A DNA stretch of 38,537 nucleotides from Phycisphaera sp. (GTDB lineage: Bacteria > Planctomycetota > Phycisphaerae > Phycisphaerales > Phycisphaeraceae): contig JANQPR010000163.1 of NCBI GenBank assembly GCA_028285385.1, forward strand, positions 1 through 38,537, in the 5' to 3' direction. Positions 9,689 through 18,292 of this stretch are shown here, piece after piece. The notes under the pieces are model-generated. The model did no database searches and was not told the DNA's origin. It saw only the letters and a program-made list of their open reading frames with translations. The translations under genes and the position numbers were made by a program. The number at the start of each line of letters is the position of its first letter. Within the stretch, counting starts at the first letter, position 1.

Positions 9689-11428
9689 ATGAACTGGAGC
9701 CTCCTCTACGACGGGCTGATCGTGCTGGCCGTGGCGATGGTGTTCGGCGCACTGGCCGAGCGGTTCAAACAGTCGGCGATCGTGGGGTTCATGCTGGCCG
9801 GCGTGATCGTGGGCCCGGCCGTCACCGGGATCATCGAGGACCGCGACGACAACATCGTGCAGATCGCCTCGTTGGGCGTGACGCTGCTGATGTTCACGAT
9901 CGGGCTCGAGTTCTCGTGGAGCAAGCTCCGCCGGCTGGGGTTGCGAGCCGTGATCGCCGGGTCGCTGCAGATCGGGGTCACACTCGGGCTGGCCACGCTG
10001 CTCGTCTGGGCGTTCGGCTACGGGGTCAAGGCGGGCGTCGCGATCGGCGCTGCGGTGGCGATGTCGTCGACCGGCGTGGTCATGCCCGCGCTGGCCCGAG
10101 CCGGGGACGTGGACTCGACGCACGGCCGGTTCGCGCTGGGCATCCTGCTGGTGCAGGACGCCGCGGTCGTGCCCGCGATCCTGGTCGTCGCCGCGCTGGG
10201 TGGGCAAGGCACGCCGGCCCAGGTGCTCGGGCAGACGGCGGTCTCGTTCCTGATCGTCGGCGGGTTCGTCGCGTTCTTCGCGCTATTCAGCGCGTACGTG
10301 TTGCCGGCCCTGGTGCGCTTCGTCGCCCCGACGCACAACCGCGACATGCCCGCGCTGTTCGCGATCATCGCCTCGATGGGCGCCGCGTACGCCGCGAACG
10401 CGTTCGGGCTCTCGCCGGCGCTGGGCGCCTTCATCGCCGCGATCTTCCTGGGCGAGTCCGTCATCGCCACGCAGCTCCGCGGCGACCTGGGCGCGCTCAA
10501 GACCATCTTCGTCACGCTGTTCTTCGCGAGCATCGGCATGCTCGCCGACCCGCTGTGGATGCTGACCAACGCGCCGGCGGTGATCGGCGCGACCGCGCTC
10601 GTCATCGCCGGCAAGCCGTTGGTCGTGTATGCCGTCGCGAAGGTCATGGGCCTGACACACCGCGCCGCCGCCGCCGCGGGGGTCTGCATGGGGCAGGTCG
10701 GCGTGTTCAGCTTCGTGCTCGCGCAGATCGCGCACACGCCCGTCACACCCGACGCGACACCGGTGATCGGCGACACGCTGTTCAACATCGTCGTGAGCGT
10801 TGCGATCCTGACGCTGTTCGCTACCCCGTACCTCGTGCAGTACGCGCCGGCGGCGGGCATGGCCTACGAACGCCTGCTGCGTCGGCTCAACCTCGTGAAG
10901 CTCACGGGGCGCGGCGACGACGACGCGTTGGGCAAGGAACTCACCGGGCACGTTGTCGTCGTCGGCTTCGGGCCCGCCGGCCGCGCCGTAGCGGACCGCG
11001 CCTACACCGCGGGCACCAGCGTGGTCGTGCTCGACCTGAACCCGACGTCCGTGCTCGCGGCGCGGCGCATGGGCATGCGCGCCTACGTCGGCGATGCCAG
11101 CAACCCCGACCTGCTCAAGCTCGTGCACCTGCCCTCCGCCGAGGCCCTGGTGCTCGCCCTGCCGGATCACCGGCTGAACGTCGCGATCCTCGTCGAGGCC
11201 CGACAGCTGGCCCCGAAGGTGAAGATCATCGCGCGGTCGCGCTACCACCGGTACTACGACCTGCTCGAAGCGGCCGGCGCCGACGTCATCGTCGACGAAG
11301 AAGCCCGCGCCGGCGACAGCCTCGCCGACGCGCTGCCGCTGAGCGAACGCCTCACCAGCGCCCGCGACGCCAAGGAAGACGTGCTCGACGAGGTGAGCCG
11401 ACCCACCGAGCCCGCGAGCGCGGCGTAG
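9689..11428 (+). CDS. Kef-type K+/H+ antiporter (CPA2) with RCK/TrkA-N domain
   Basis: 579 residues. Residues about 5-385 form the cation/proton exchanger domain with around a dozen membrane helices, starting LYDGLIVLAVAMVFGALAERF and including the CPA2-like stretches LSPALGAFIAAIFLGES and FFASIGMLADP. From about 418 a TrkA-N/RCK domain begins with the nucleotide-binding loop VVVVGFGPAGRAVADRA and the acidic end of strand 2 (VVLDLNP). The RCK domain suggests gating by NAD(H) or another ligand. There is no TrkA-C domain; the chain ends soon after the RCK fold in a charged tail. Likely role is K+ efflux coupled to H+ entry for pH or electrophile stress. It stops 3 bp before the convergent dnaA stop. 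Confidence 0.93.
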   Translation: MNWSLLYDGLIVLAVAMVFGALAERFKQSAIVGFMLAGVIVGPAVTGIIEDRDDNIVQIASLGVTLLMFTIGLEFSWSKLRRLGLRAVIAGSLQIGVTLGLATLLVWAFGYGVKAGVAIGAAVAMSSTGVVMPALARAGDVDSTHGRFALGILLVQDAAVVPAILVVAALGGQGTPAQVLGQTAVSFLIVGGFVAFFALFSAYVLPALVRFVAPTHNRDMPALFAIIASMGAAYAANAFGLSPALGAFIAAIFLGESVIATQLRGDLGALKTIFVTLFFASIGMLADPLWMLTNAPAVIGATALVIAGKPLVVYAVAKVMGLTHRAAAAAGVCMGQVGVFSFVLAQIAHTPVTPDATPVIGDTLFNIVVSVAILTLFATPYLVQYAPAAGMAYERLLRRLNLVKLTGRGDDDALGKELTGHVVVVGFGPAGRAVADRAYTAGTSVVVLDLNPTSVLAARRMGMRAYVGDASNPDLLKLVHLPSAEALVLALPDHRLNVAILVEARQLAPKVKIIARSRYHRYYDLLEAAGADVIVDEEARAGDSLADALPLSERLTSARDAKEDVLDEVSRPTEPASAA

Positions 11429-11431
11429 ACG

Positions 11432-12787
11432 TCACACCAGCGACGCCTCCACCTGCTGGTTCATCTGCTCGACCTGCGCCGAAAACTGCGGCTCGACGGC
11501 GACGCGGGACTCGATCTTCTGTACCGAGTGCATCACGGTCGTGTGGTCCCGCCCGCCGAAGTGCCCGCCGATCTCTTCGAGCGACAGGTCCGTGCGCTGC
11601 CGGGCGAGGTACATGCAAACCTGCCGCGGCTCGGCGATGGACTTGTGCCGACGACGCGACTGCAACTCCGCGGTCTTGACGTTGTAGAAGTCGGTGACGA
11701 CGTCGATGATCCGCTGCAGCGTGACGCGCCCCGACGGCGCGACGCCCGGGTCGCCGAGCGCGGCGCGGGCCAGCGCGACGGTCAACTCTTTCTTGAGCAT
11801 CTTCGCGTGCGCCTCGACGGTGTGCACCGCGCCCTCGAGCACGCGCGCGTTGCTGTCGACCTTCCGGGCCAGGTATTCCGTCACCTCTTCCGGGATGGTC
11901 ACGCCGCGCAGCGCCGCCTTGGCGCGGATGATCGCGACACGCGTCTCGTAGCTCGGTCGGTTCACCTGCGCCACGACCCCCCAGTTGAACCGAGACACCA
12001 GCCGGTCGGTCAGCCCCGGGATGTCGTCCGGCGGCGCGTCCGACGACAGCACGATCTGCTTCTGCTGCTGGTGCAGCTCGTTGAACGTGTGGAAGAACTC
12101 CTCCTGGCTGCGCTCCTTTTCCGAGAGGAAGTGGATGTCGTCGACGACGAGCATGTCGGCGTCGCGGTAGTGATGCCGGAAGTCGTTGAGGCCGCCGCCA
12201 CGGACGCACTCGAGGAACTGGTTGGTGAACTTCTCGCAGGAGACGTAGACGATCTTGAACCCCGGGTCGCGGCCGAGGATCGCCAAACAAATCGCCTGCA
12301 ACAGGTGGGTCTTACCCAGGCCCACGCCGCCGTGGATGAACAGCGGGTTGTACGCCTTGGCGGGGCGGTCGGCGACGGCCTGCGCGAGCGCGAACGCCAG
12401 CTCGTTGTTCGGCCCCTGGATGAAGTGTTCGAACGTGAAGTCCGGCGACAGCACCAGCTCGTCGTCGAGGGTTGCGCCGCCCGCGAGAGACTCGCCGGTG
12501 TGCTTCGCGAGTTCGTGTTCGGCGTCGTCGACGGTGGTCGCGTCGCCGTTCAAGAACCGCACCGCAACCAGCTGCCCGGTGACCTGTTGGGCCGCCTCGG
12601 TGAAAGGCTCGAGGCAACTCTTCTGCAGATATGTCTGGTGAACCTTGGACTGCGTGCGGACCTGCAGCAGCCCGCCGTCGAGGCGTTCGGGTTCCAGCGC
12701 CTCGAACCACTGCCGGCAGATCGGCGCGTGCTTGTCGCGGAGGTACCCCATCATGTCGCGCCACAGCGCGGGGTCGAGTTTGGGCAT
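11432..12787 (-). CDS. dnaA: Chromosomal replication initiator DnaA
   Basis: 451 residues from ATG 12787; longer upstream readings give non-conserved Arg/Pro-rich sequence. Domain I is about 1-80 (LWRDMMGYLRDKHAPICRQW), domain II is a short linker, and domain III is the AAA+ core with Walker A GGVGLGKT (153-160), Walker B MLVVDDIHF (212-220) and the arginine-finger box LTDRLVSRFNWG (259-270). Domain IV ends with the DNA-binding signature GGRDHTTVMHSVQKIE. It should bind DnaA boxes and open the origin in an ATP-dependent way. The context is atypical: dnaN, recF and gyrB are absent, a GlmU-like gene is divergent upstream, and no consensus DnaA box is seen in the 259 bp between them. Confidence 0.97.
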   Translation of the reverse strand: MPKLDPALWRDMMGYLRDKHAPICRQWFEALEPERLDGGLLQVRTQSKVHQTYLQKSCLEPFTEAAQQVTGQLVAVRFLNGDATTVDDAEHELAKHTGESLAGGATLDDELVLSPDFTFEHFIQGPNNELAFALAQAVADRPAKAYNPLFIHGGVGLGKTHLLQAICLAILGRDPGFKIVYVSCEKFTNQFLECVRGGGLNDFRHHYRDADMLVVDDIHFLSEKERSQEEFFHTFNELHQQQKQIVLSSDAPPDDIPGLTDRLVSRFNWGVVAQVNRPSYETRVAIIRAKAALRGVTIPEEVTEYLARKVDSNARVLEGAVHTVEAHAKMLKKELTVALARAALGDPGVAPSGRVTLQRIIDVVTDFYNVKTAELQSRRRHKSIAEPRQVCMYLARQRTDLSLEEIGGHFGGRDHTTVMHSVQKIESRVAVEPQFSAQVEQMNQQVEASLV

Positions 12788-13046
12788 CGTGATGGGGCGG
12801 CCGCCACGGCCGGATGAGGTTGGGTTTGGGTGGGACGCCGGCGGTCCGTGCCGACGCCAACAGCACACAACGCCGCGGCGTGTCGTCGCCACACGGACCT
12901 GCACTACGCGTCCGTCCCCGCCCCTCTTCGCCGACTTCCCACGACCTCCGCAAACTAAGGCGGCGCTACCGGCGTGTCAACGCCGTGTTCTTCCTGACCG
13001 ATGTACCGTGCAACAAGCCTCTTGACTCGGGCGTGACAAACGTTCC

Positions 13047-14336
13047 ATGGAACCGACCCCGCTGCTCATCTTCGACGACGGCCTCGGCGACTTCGGCCCG
13101 CTGACCGACCTGCGCCCCGCCTTCGCGCTGCGCAACGGGGTTGTCAACAACCGCAGGCGGATCGAGACGTCGCTGGGGCAGATGGCCGCGGCGCTCGTCG
13201 TCTCGGACGCACTGGTAGAAATCCTGCGGCAACGCGAGACCGACGCCGTCGTCAACCCAACAAGCATCGAACAACTGCCCGCGTCGTTGATGACGAAGGC
13301 CGAAGGCGGCCCGTGGGAATCTTCCGTACGCGCGGAGCGGTGTGCGTTGCTCTGCGTGAACGGCCGCTGGACGGGACACGACGACGCAAGCCGCGAACAC
13401 ATCGCGGCGCTCGAACCGGGGCAAGCGGTGGTGACCGCCGACGGCGGAACAGTGGCCGTGCTGCTTGGTCCCGATGACGCAGATGCAGTGCTGTCGCAAC
13501 CGCTCCACAACGGGTTGAACGCCACCACGCAGTCCGCCACGTCCTGCGACGCCGCGCTATTGGCCCGCCCGTGGGACCTGCTCGATCAACTCGACGCGAC
13601 GCTCGGACACGACCTCTGCCACACCGACCTCCCGCGTTGCGATACGCCGCCGCCCGGGGTTACGGTGATCGGCGAACACCCGCTGCGCCTGCACCCGACC
13701 GCGACCCTCCTGCCGCAGGTCGTGATCGACACGACGCTCGGCCCGGTTGCGCTCGACGCCGGCGCACACGTGCTGCCCTTCTGCGTCATCGAAGGCCCCG
13801 CCTACCTGGGCCGCAACGCCGAGCTTGCCGCCCACACTGCGCTGCGTTCCACGACCGCCGTCGGCGACGGCGGGAAGCTCGGCGGCGAGGTCAAGGCCTC
13901 CATCGTCGGCGACTTCACCAATAAGGCCCACCACGGCTACCTCGGCAACGCCATCGTCGGCGACTGGTGCAACCTCGGCGCAGGCACCACCGTGTCGAAC
14001 CTGAAGAACACCTACGGCGAGGTCCGCGCTAAGCTTGACGCAGACCGAGAAGCCGAAGCCACCGGCCGACAGTTTCAGGGCCCTATCGTCGGCGACTTCG
14101 TCCGCACCGCGATCGGCACGCTGCTGCCCACCGGGGCGTGCGTCGGCACCGGGTCGTGCCTGGTGTCGTCGGCGTTCGTGCCCAAGCATGTACCGGCGAT
14201 GACGTTCCTCACCGATGCCGGCCCGCGGCCGATGGACCCCGAAGCTTTCTTCGCCACCGCGCGGCGCATGATGGGGCGGCGCGACACCGCACTGAGCGAC
14301 GCGGAACAATCCCGGCTCCAGTCACTCATGCACTGA
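13047..14336 (+). CDS. Alternative GlmU-family sugar nucleotidyltransferase/acyltransferase
   Basis: 429 residues from ATG 13047. The N-terminal half (about 1-210) resembles the degenerate nucleotidyltransferase domain of the alternative bacterial GlmU family, opening LLIFDDGLGDFGPLTDLRPAF with LRNG and no classic GxGTRM loop. The C-terminal half is a left-handed beta-helix with hexapeptide-like turns (ASIVGDFTNKAHHGYLGNA, AIVGDWCNLGAGTTVSNLKN), very like the acetyl-CoA acetyltransferase part of GlmU. The expected product is UDP-N-acetylglucosamine for peptidoglycan or other glycans, though the substrate is inferred. It is divergent from dnaA and ends 5 bp from the convergent CNNM-type gene. 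No Shine-Dalgarno is evident. Confidence 0.83.
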   Translation: MEPTPLLIFDDGLGDFGPLTDLRPAFALRNGVVNNRRRIETSLGQMAAALVVSDALVEILRQRETDAVVNPTSIEQLPASLMTKAEGGPWESSVRAERCALLCVNGRWTGHDDASREHIAALEPGQAVVTADGGTVAVLLGPDDADAVLSQPLHNGLNATTQSATSCDAALLARPWDLLDQLDATLGHDLCHTDLPRCDTPPPGVTVIGEHPLRLHPTATLLPQVVIDTTLGPVALDAGAHVLPFCVIEGPAYLGRNAELAAHTALRSTTAVGDGGKLGGEVKASIVGDFTNKAHHGYLGNAIVGDWCNLGAGTTVSNLKNTYGEVRAKLDADREAEATGRQFQGPIVGDFVRTAIGTLLPTGACVGTGSCLVSSAFVPKHVPAMTFLTDAGPRPMDPEAFFATARRMMGRRDTALSDAEQSRLQSLMH

Positions 14337-14341
14337 GCGGG

Positions 14342-15457
14342 TTACGTCGTGTCGTCGTCCTTCGCGCGGCGCCGGCCGTGCATCAACCGCCTCGCCAGTT
14401 CGCGCATGTCGGCGATGGCGTCGGTCTCGTCGACGATCTCGACGCCGAGCAGTGTCTCGATGCAGTCCTCGAGCGTGACCAGGCCCGACGTCCCGCCGAA
14501 CTCGTCGACGACGAGCATCGCGTGGCGCTGCTCGCGGATGAACCGGTCCATCACCTGGTCCAGCCTCGCCACGTCGGGCACCACCGGCAGGTCGCGCGCG
14601 AGCTGTTTGATCGGCTTGTCGCCGTCGCCGTCGGCGTGGGCGTGCAGGATCGCGTGCCGGGTCACCTTGCCGGTGATGTGGTCCACGTCGACGTCGTAGA
14701 TCGGGATCCGCGAGAACCGCAGCCGGCCGTGCTCGTTGACGACCTCCGCCACCGTCATTGTCTCCGGCAGGGCGAACAACACCGACCGCGGCGTCATCAC
14801 ATCTTTCACCGGCACCTGCGTCATCGACAACAGGTTGCGGATCACCCGCGACTCCTCGAAGTCCAACGCGCCGTCGGACAGCCCCATGTCCGCCACCGAC
14901 GCGACCTCTTCCCGCGAGATCGGCGCGTGGTGCCCCGCCCCGAACCACTTCGACACCCAGTTCAACGGGATGAGGATCGGCAGCAACACCCACATCAACC
15001 ACTGGATCACCAACGCCGTGAACGGCGCGAGGCCGCGCGCGTACGCCGCGCCGATCGACTTGGGGATGATCTCGCTGAGCACGAGGATCAGCAGCGTGAT
15101 GATCGCCGACCCCAACGCGACCCACTCGCTGCCGAAGATCACGAGCACCTGCGCCCCGACGCCCGCGGCCCCGACGGTGTGGGCGATGGTGTTGAGCGTG
15201 AGGATCGCCGCGAGCGCGCGGTCGAGGTTGCCCTTGATCTTCGCGAGCCGTTGTCCGGTCTTGCTGCCCGCGTTCTCGAGCGTGGCGATGTAGCTGCGCG
15301 GCAGCGACAGCAGCCCCGCCTCGAGCATCGAGCACAGGAACGACACCCCGATCGCCAACACGAGGTAGACCCCGAGCAGGGCCCAGTCGAACGACGTCAC
15401 CTCCCTCGGCACGAAGTTGGAAGACACCGGCACGCCGGCGGCGAGCAAGGCAATCAT
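14342..15457 (-). CDS. CNNM/DUF21 membrane protein with paired CBS domains
   Basis: 371 residues. The first half has about four membrane segments of the DUF21 (CNNM) domain: around 24-46 (WALLGVYLVLAIGVSFLCSM), 80-105, 110-135 with the family motif LSEIIPKSIG, and 143-165. A CBS pair follows (about 210-345) containing VKDVMTPRSVLFALPETMTV and the second-CBS phrase MLVVDEFGGTSGLVTLEDCI. The C-terminal CorC_HlyC domain of many relatives is absent; the chain ends in a basic/acidic tail. Bacterial CNNM proteins export Mg2+ or support Co2+/Mg2+ resistance; CBS domains usually bind adenine nucleotides. It is 29 bp downstream of the glycogen synthase gene on the same strand, so it may be co-transcribed, but a candidate -10 box also lies in that gap. 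Confidence 0.88.
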   Translation of the reverse strand: MIALLAAGVPVSSNFVPREVTSFDWALLGVYLVLAIGVSFLCSMLEAGLLSLPRSYIATLENAGSKTGQRLAKIKGNLDRALAAILTLNTIAHTVGAAGVGAQVLVIFGSEWVALGSAIITLLILVLSEIIPKSIGAAYARGLAPFTALVIQWLMWVLLPILIPLNWVSKWFGAGHHAPISREEVASVADMGLSDGALDFEESRVIRNLLSMTQVPVKDVMTPRSVLFALPETMTVAEVVNEHGRLRFSRIPIYDVDVDHITGKVTRHAILHAHADGDGDKPIKQLARDLPVVPDVARLDQVMDRFIREQRHAMLVVDEFGGTSGLVTLEDCIETLLGVEIVDETDAIADMRELARRLMHGRRRAKDDDTT

Positions 15458-15466
15458 GATTCAGGA

Positions 15467-15472
15467 AGCGTA
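15467..15472 (-). promoter_or_regulatory. Candidate -10 box TACGCT, 9 nt before the CNNM start
   Basis: On the minus strand TACGCT lies nine bases before the ATG at 15457, inside the 29 bp gap after the glycogen synthase gene. The spacing equals that of the TACACT boxes in front of nusB and ftsY. No -35 hexamer or Shine-Dalgarno was found, so a leaderless internal promoter is only suggested. Confidence 0.3.
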
Positions 15473-15486
15473 GCCGATCCGTCGCG

Positions 15487-17367
15487 TCACCCGAGCCGGT
15501 CCATCGCGAGGCCGTGGGCCTCGTCGTACCGCTTGCCGAGGTTGTTCCAGTCGAAGTGCTGGGCGAAGTCCTCGACGGCGTTGCGGAGGTTGATGCGGTC
15601 GCGTCGGCTGGTCTGGCAGAACTCGAAGAGGTAATCGGTGAGCGCCTGGGCGGAGTCGTGCGGGTGTCGCCCGCGGCGGGGGACGTTGAACAGCCCCGGG
15701 CCGGCGCCGGTGAGCTCCATGTGCTGCACGTAGCTGCCGAACCCGGACAGGTCGGAGGTCACGGCCGGGACGCCGAGCGCGATCGACTCGAGCGGTGTGT
15801 AGCCCCACGGCTCGTAGTAGCTGGGGAACACGCCGAGGTGGCTGCCGCGCACGAACTGGTCGTAGTCCAGGCCGAACAGCGGGTTCGTCGCCGTGATGAA
15901 GTCGGGGTGGAACACGACCTTGACGCGGTCGTCGGCGGCGTTGAGCAGGTTACAGGTGCGCAGCTGGTTGAGCACCGAGTCGTTGTCGGGGTCGTGCAGG
16001 TCGTGCGTGACGATGGACGGCAGCCCGTCGCGTTGCCAGGCCTGCTGGTTCCGACGCAGGCGCAGGCGCCAGTAGTCGTCGACGAGCAGGTTCAGGTCGG
16101 GGATACGCCCCGCGGTGGCTTCGAAGAACAGCTTCTCGCCGATCTGGTCCTTGAACTGCTCGATGATCTTGCGGAAGTCCTGCAGCATCGCGGCGCTCTG
16201 CAACTCCCGGCGGTTGATGCCGTGGCGCGGCGCTTTGGTCACGATGAAGAACACGACCGTGACGGGCGTTTCCTCGGACTTGAGCCGGTGGTTCAACCGA
16301 GCGAGCGACTCGATGGTCAGGTCCATGCCCTTGTTGCGGTACTCGTACCGGCCGGACGTGAACAGGTAGAGCGTGCGGTCCAGGTCGAAGGTGTAGTGCG
16401 GGAAGAAGTGCCCGATGGTGAACTCGTGGATGCGCTGCTTGTACTGGTCGTGCAGGTGCTGGAACTCATGGACGGCGGCGAAGCGCGCGGTGTTGATCCC
16501 GTTGGGCAGGACCAGGTCGACCTTGCGCCCGAGGATGTGCTCGCACTCGGCGGCGGTGATGTCGGAGACGGTGGTGAAGACGTGGGCGCCGTGCGCCGCG
16601 GCGCGTTCCAGGCCGTGCTGTGACTCGACGTTGAACCGCTTCGCCTCGTCGTGGGTGTTGAGGAAGGGCAGGTGGTCGTAGAAAACCGGGTGGTTCATCG
16701 CGAGGTACCGGCCCAGCAGCGTCGCGTGGGTCGTGAACACCAGCGAGCCCGGCCAGTTCTCCTTGCGCAGCATCGGGATGCAGCCGCCGGCCATCCACTC
16801 GTGGACGTGCGCGACGAGCTTGCGGCGTTGGCCCTCCTGCTCGCCCAGGACGGTGAACAGCACGCGGACCGCCTCGCTGAACGCGACGACGTCGTTGAGC
16901 AGTTGATCGTCGCCGGGCGTGGGCACGTGGTGGTCCGCCCAGAGCCGGTACTTCACGTCGTCGAGGTAGCGGTAAACGTCGCCCAGGTGCAGCAGCACGA
17001 TGTGCGGCCGACCCGTGACCAGCCACCTGCCGTACTCGACGCCGAAGCCGAGCTCGCGCATCCGTTTCACGGCCTTGCCCACCGGGCCGACCAACGGCGA
17101 CGGCTCGAACTCCACCTGCGCGCTGCGCGGGTCGTACGGCCCGACGAGGCAGTACCGGCTGCCCCACCGGCGGACCATCGTCGGCGTCTTGCTCCGCAGG
17201 ACCGTATAGATCCCGCCGACCTGGTTGCACGCCTCCCACGCGACCTCGAGCAGCAGCGGCTCGGCCCGGCGGCGCGTCGTCACCGCGGCCGTCCGCGGGC
17301 TCGTGCTGCCGCCGTTGCTGGCGCCGTGGTTGGCTTGCGGCTCGGGCGCGGCGTCGGGTTCGGGCAT
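15487..17367 (-). CDS. Eukaryote-type glycogen synthase (GT3)
   Basis: 626 residues from ATG 17367, with GGAGG 11 nt upstream; the open frame extends further 5' but that part is compositionally noise-like. The sequence follows the GT3 (fungal/animal GSY) pattern rather than bacterial GlgA: EVAWEACNQVGGIYTVLRSK (41-60), HVHEW (187-191), FTTHATLLGRYLA (211-223), FTSGRYEYRNKGMD (336-349) and the donor-site acidic loop EPWGYTPLES (519-528). GT3 enzymes add glucose from UDP-glucose to the non-reducing ends of alpha-1,4-glucan. The first 35 residues are a variable Pro/Gly-rich tail. A secreted GH57 glucan hydrolase gene is close by. No obvious counterparts of the animal regulatory phosphosites are visible. 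Confidence 0.93.
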   Translation of the reverse strand: MPEPDAAPEPQANHGASNGGSTSPRTAAVTTRRRAEPLLLEVAWEACNQVGGIYTVLRSKTPTMVRRWGSRYCLVGPYDPRSAQVEFEPSPLVGPVGKAVKRMRELGFGVEYGRWLVTGRPHIVLLHLGDVYRYLDDVKYRLWADHHVPTPGDDQLLNDVVAFSEAVRVLFTVLGEQEGQRRKLVAHVHEWMAGGCIPMLRKENWPGSLVFTTHATLLGRYLAMNHPVFYDHLPFLNTHDEAKRFNVESQHGLERAAAHGAHVFTTVSDITAAECEHILGRKVDLVLPNGINTARFAAVHEFQHLHDQYKQRIHEFTIGHFFPHYTFDLDRTLYLFTSGRYEYRNKGMDLTIESLARLNHRLKSEETPVTVVFFIVTKAPRHGINRRELQSAAMLQDFRKIIEQFKDQIGEKLFFEATAGRIPDLNLLVDDYWRLRLRRNQQAWQRDGLPSIVTHDLHDPDNDSVLNQLRTCNLLNAADDRVKVVFHPDFITATNPLFGLDYDQFVRGSHLGVFPSYYEPWGYTPLESIALGVPAVTSDLSGFGSYVQHMELTGAGPGLFNVPRRGRHPHDSAQALTDYLFEFCQTSRRDRINLRNAVEDFAQHFDWNNLGKRYDEAHGLAMDRLG

Positions 17368-17548
17368 GCCGGCTTCAACCTCCGGGAAACAAACAAGACG
17401 GGGGCACCAGATTATCGGAAGTCGGGCCGACCACGACACGCCAGGAGCGCCGCAGTCGAACCGCCACCGGACCGCGCATACCATCGGCCACCGGACGGTC
17501 CGCACAACATCGGATCTCGCGCCCACGGCCGCCGTCACAACCCGACGC

Positions 17549-18292
17549 ATGCAAGACGAAGCGAGCCCCAACCCGCCCGACTCGAACGACCACGAGGACG
17601 AACAGCGCGCGGTTCGTGACCACCTGCGGGCGCGCTCGGCGTCGGATTGGGTACGGGCGCTGCTGGACGACGACACCGACGCGGTCGTCGAGGCCCTCGC
17701 GGACCGGCCGGGCCGGGCGAATCAGTTCGTCACGCAGCCGCGGCCCTGGGGCGAGGAGATGTGGATGCCGCTGCACTTCGCGGCGCAGGCCGGGGCGCTG
17801 GGGGTGGCGGCGTTGTTATCGGAACAGGGCGTGTCGCCGATGTGCCGGACCCGGTTCGCGACGCCCATGCACGCCCGGGCGACGCCGCTGCACCTCGCCG
17901 CCGAGTTCGGGCACGACGCGTTCGTGGCGTGGCTGCTCGAGGCCGAGGCCGAGGTCGACGTGCTCGACGCCCGGCAGGAGCGCCCGCTGCACCTGGCGGC
18001 GCGGTTTGGTCACGCAGGCATCGTGCGCCGGCTGATCGGCGCGGGCTCGGCACTCGACCCACGCAACGGCAACGGTCGTACGCCGTTGCACGAAGGGATC
18101 CGTTCCGCGGACGGCGTAGCCGACGACGATGCGAACGCCGCATCGCTAGCGTTGATCGAGGCCGGCGCAGACATCAACGCCGCTTGCCCCAAGGAATCGG
18201 ACGCGACGACGCCGTTGCGGCGCTGCCGCGCGCTGGGCGGCCGACGCACCGCGGTGACCGACACCCTCACGGAGCGCAACGCCGACGCCTGA
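17549..18292 (+). CDS. Ankyrin-repeat protein
   Basis: 247 residues from ATG 17549; the frame is open upstream into the glycogen synthase gene on the other strand, but that extension lacks repeat character. After an acidic N-terminus (about 1-45) there are about four ankyrin repeats, with helices opening MPLHFAAQAG, TPLHLAAEFGHDAFVAWLLE, RPLHLAARFGHAGIVRRLI and TPLHEGIRSADG...ALIEAGADINA. No signal peptide or membrane segment is seen, so a cytosolic protein-protein interaction role is likely, partner unknown. Its last 26 bp overlap the 3' end of the GH57 gene on the opposite strand. It sits between two glucan genes, but a functional link to them is speculative. Confidence 0.85.
   Translation: MQDEASPNPPDSNDHEDEQRAVRDHLRARSASDWVRALLDDDTDAVVEALADRPGRANQFVTQPRPWGEEMWMPLHFAAQAGALGVAALLSEQGVSPMCRTRFATPMHARATPLHLAAEFGHDAFVAWLLEAEAEVDVLDARQERPLHLAARFGHAGIVRRLIGAGSALDPRNGNGRTPLHEGIRSADGVADDDANAASLALIEAGADINAACPKESDATTPLRRCRALGGRRTAVTDTLTERNADA

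Noticed and set aside
9916..11679. A 587-codon plus-strand frame inside the Kef gene
   Set aside because: Arg/Gly-rich out-of-frame translation of the antiporter; no domain signature.
12788..13046. Possible replication origin upstream of dnaA
   Set aside because: No DnaA-box consensus and no AT-rich unwinding region are visible.
17225..17548. N-terminal extension of the ankyrin protein
   Set aside because: The extension overlaps the 5' part of glycogen synthase on the other strand and contains no repeat or signal sequence; ATG 17549 is the better start.
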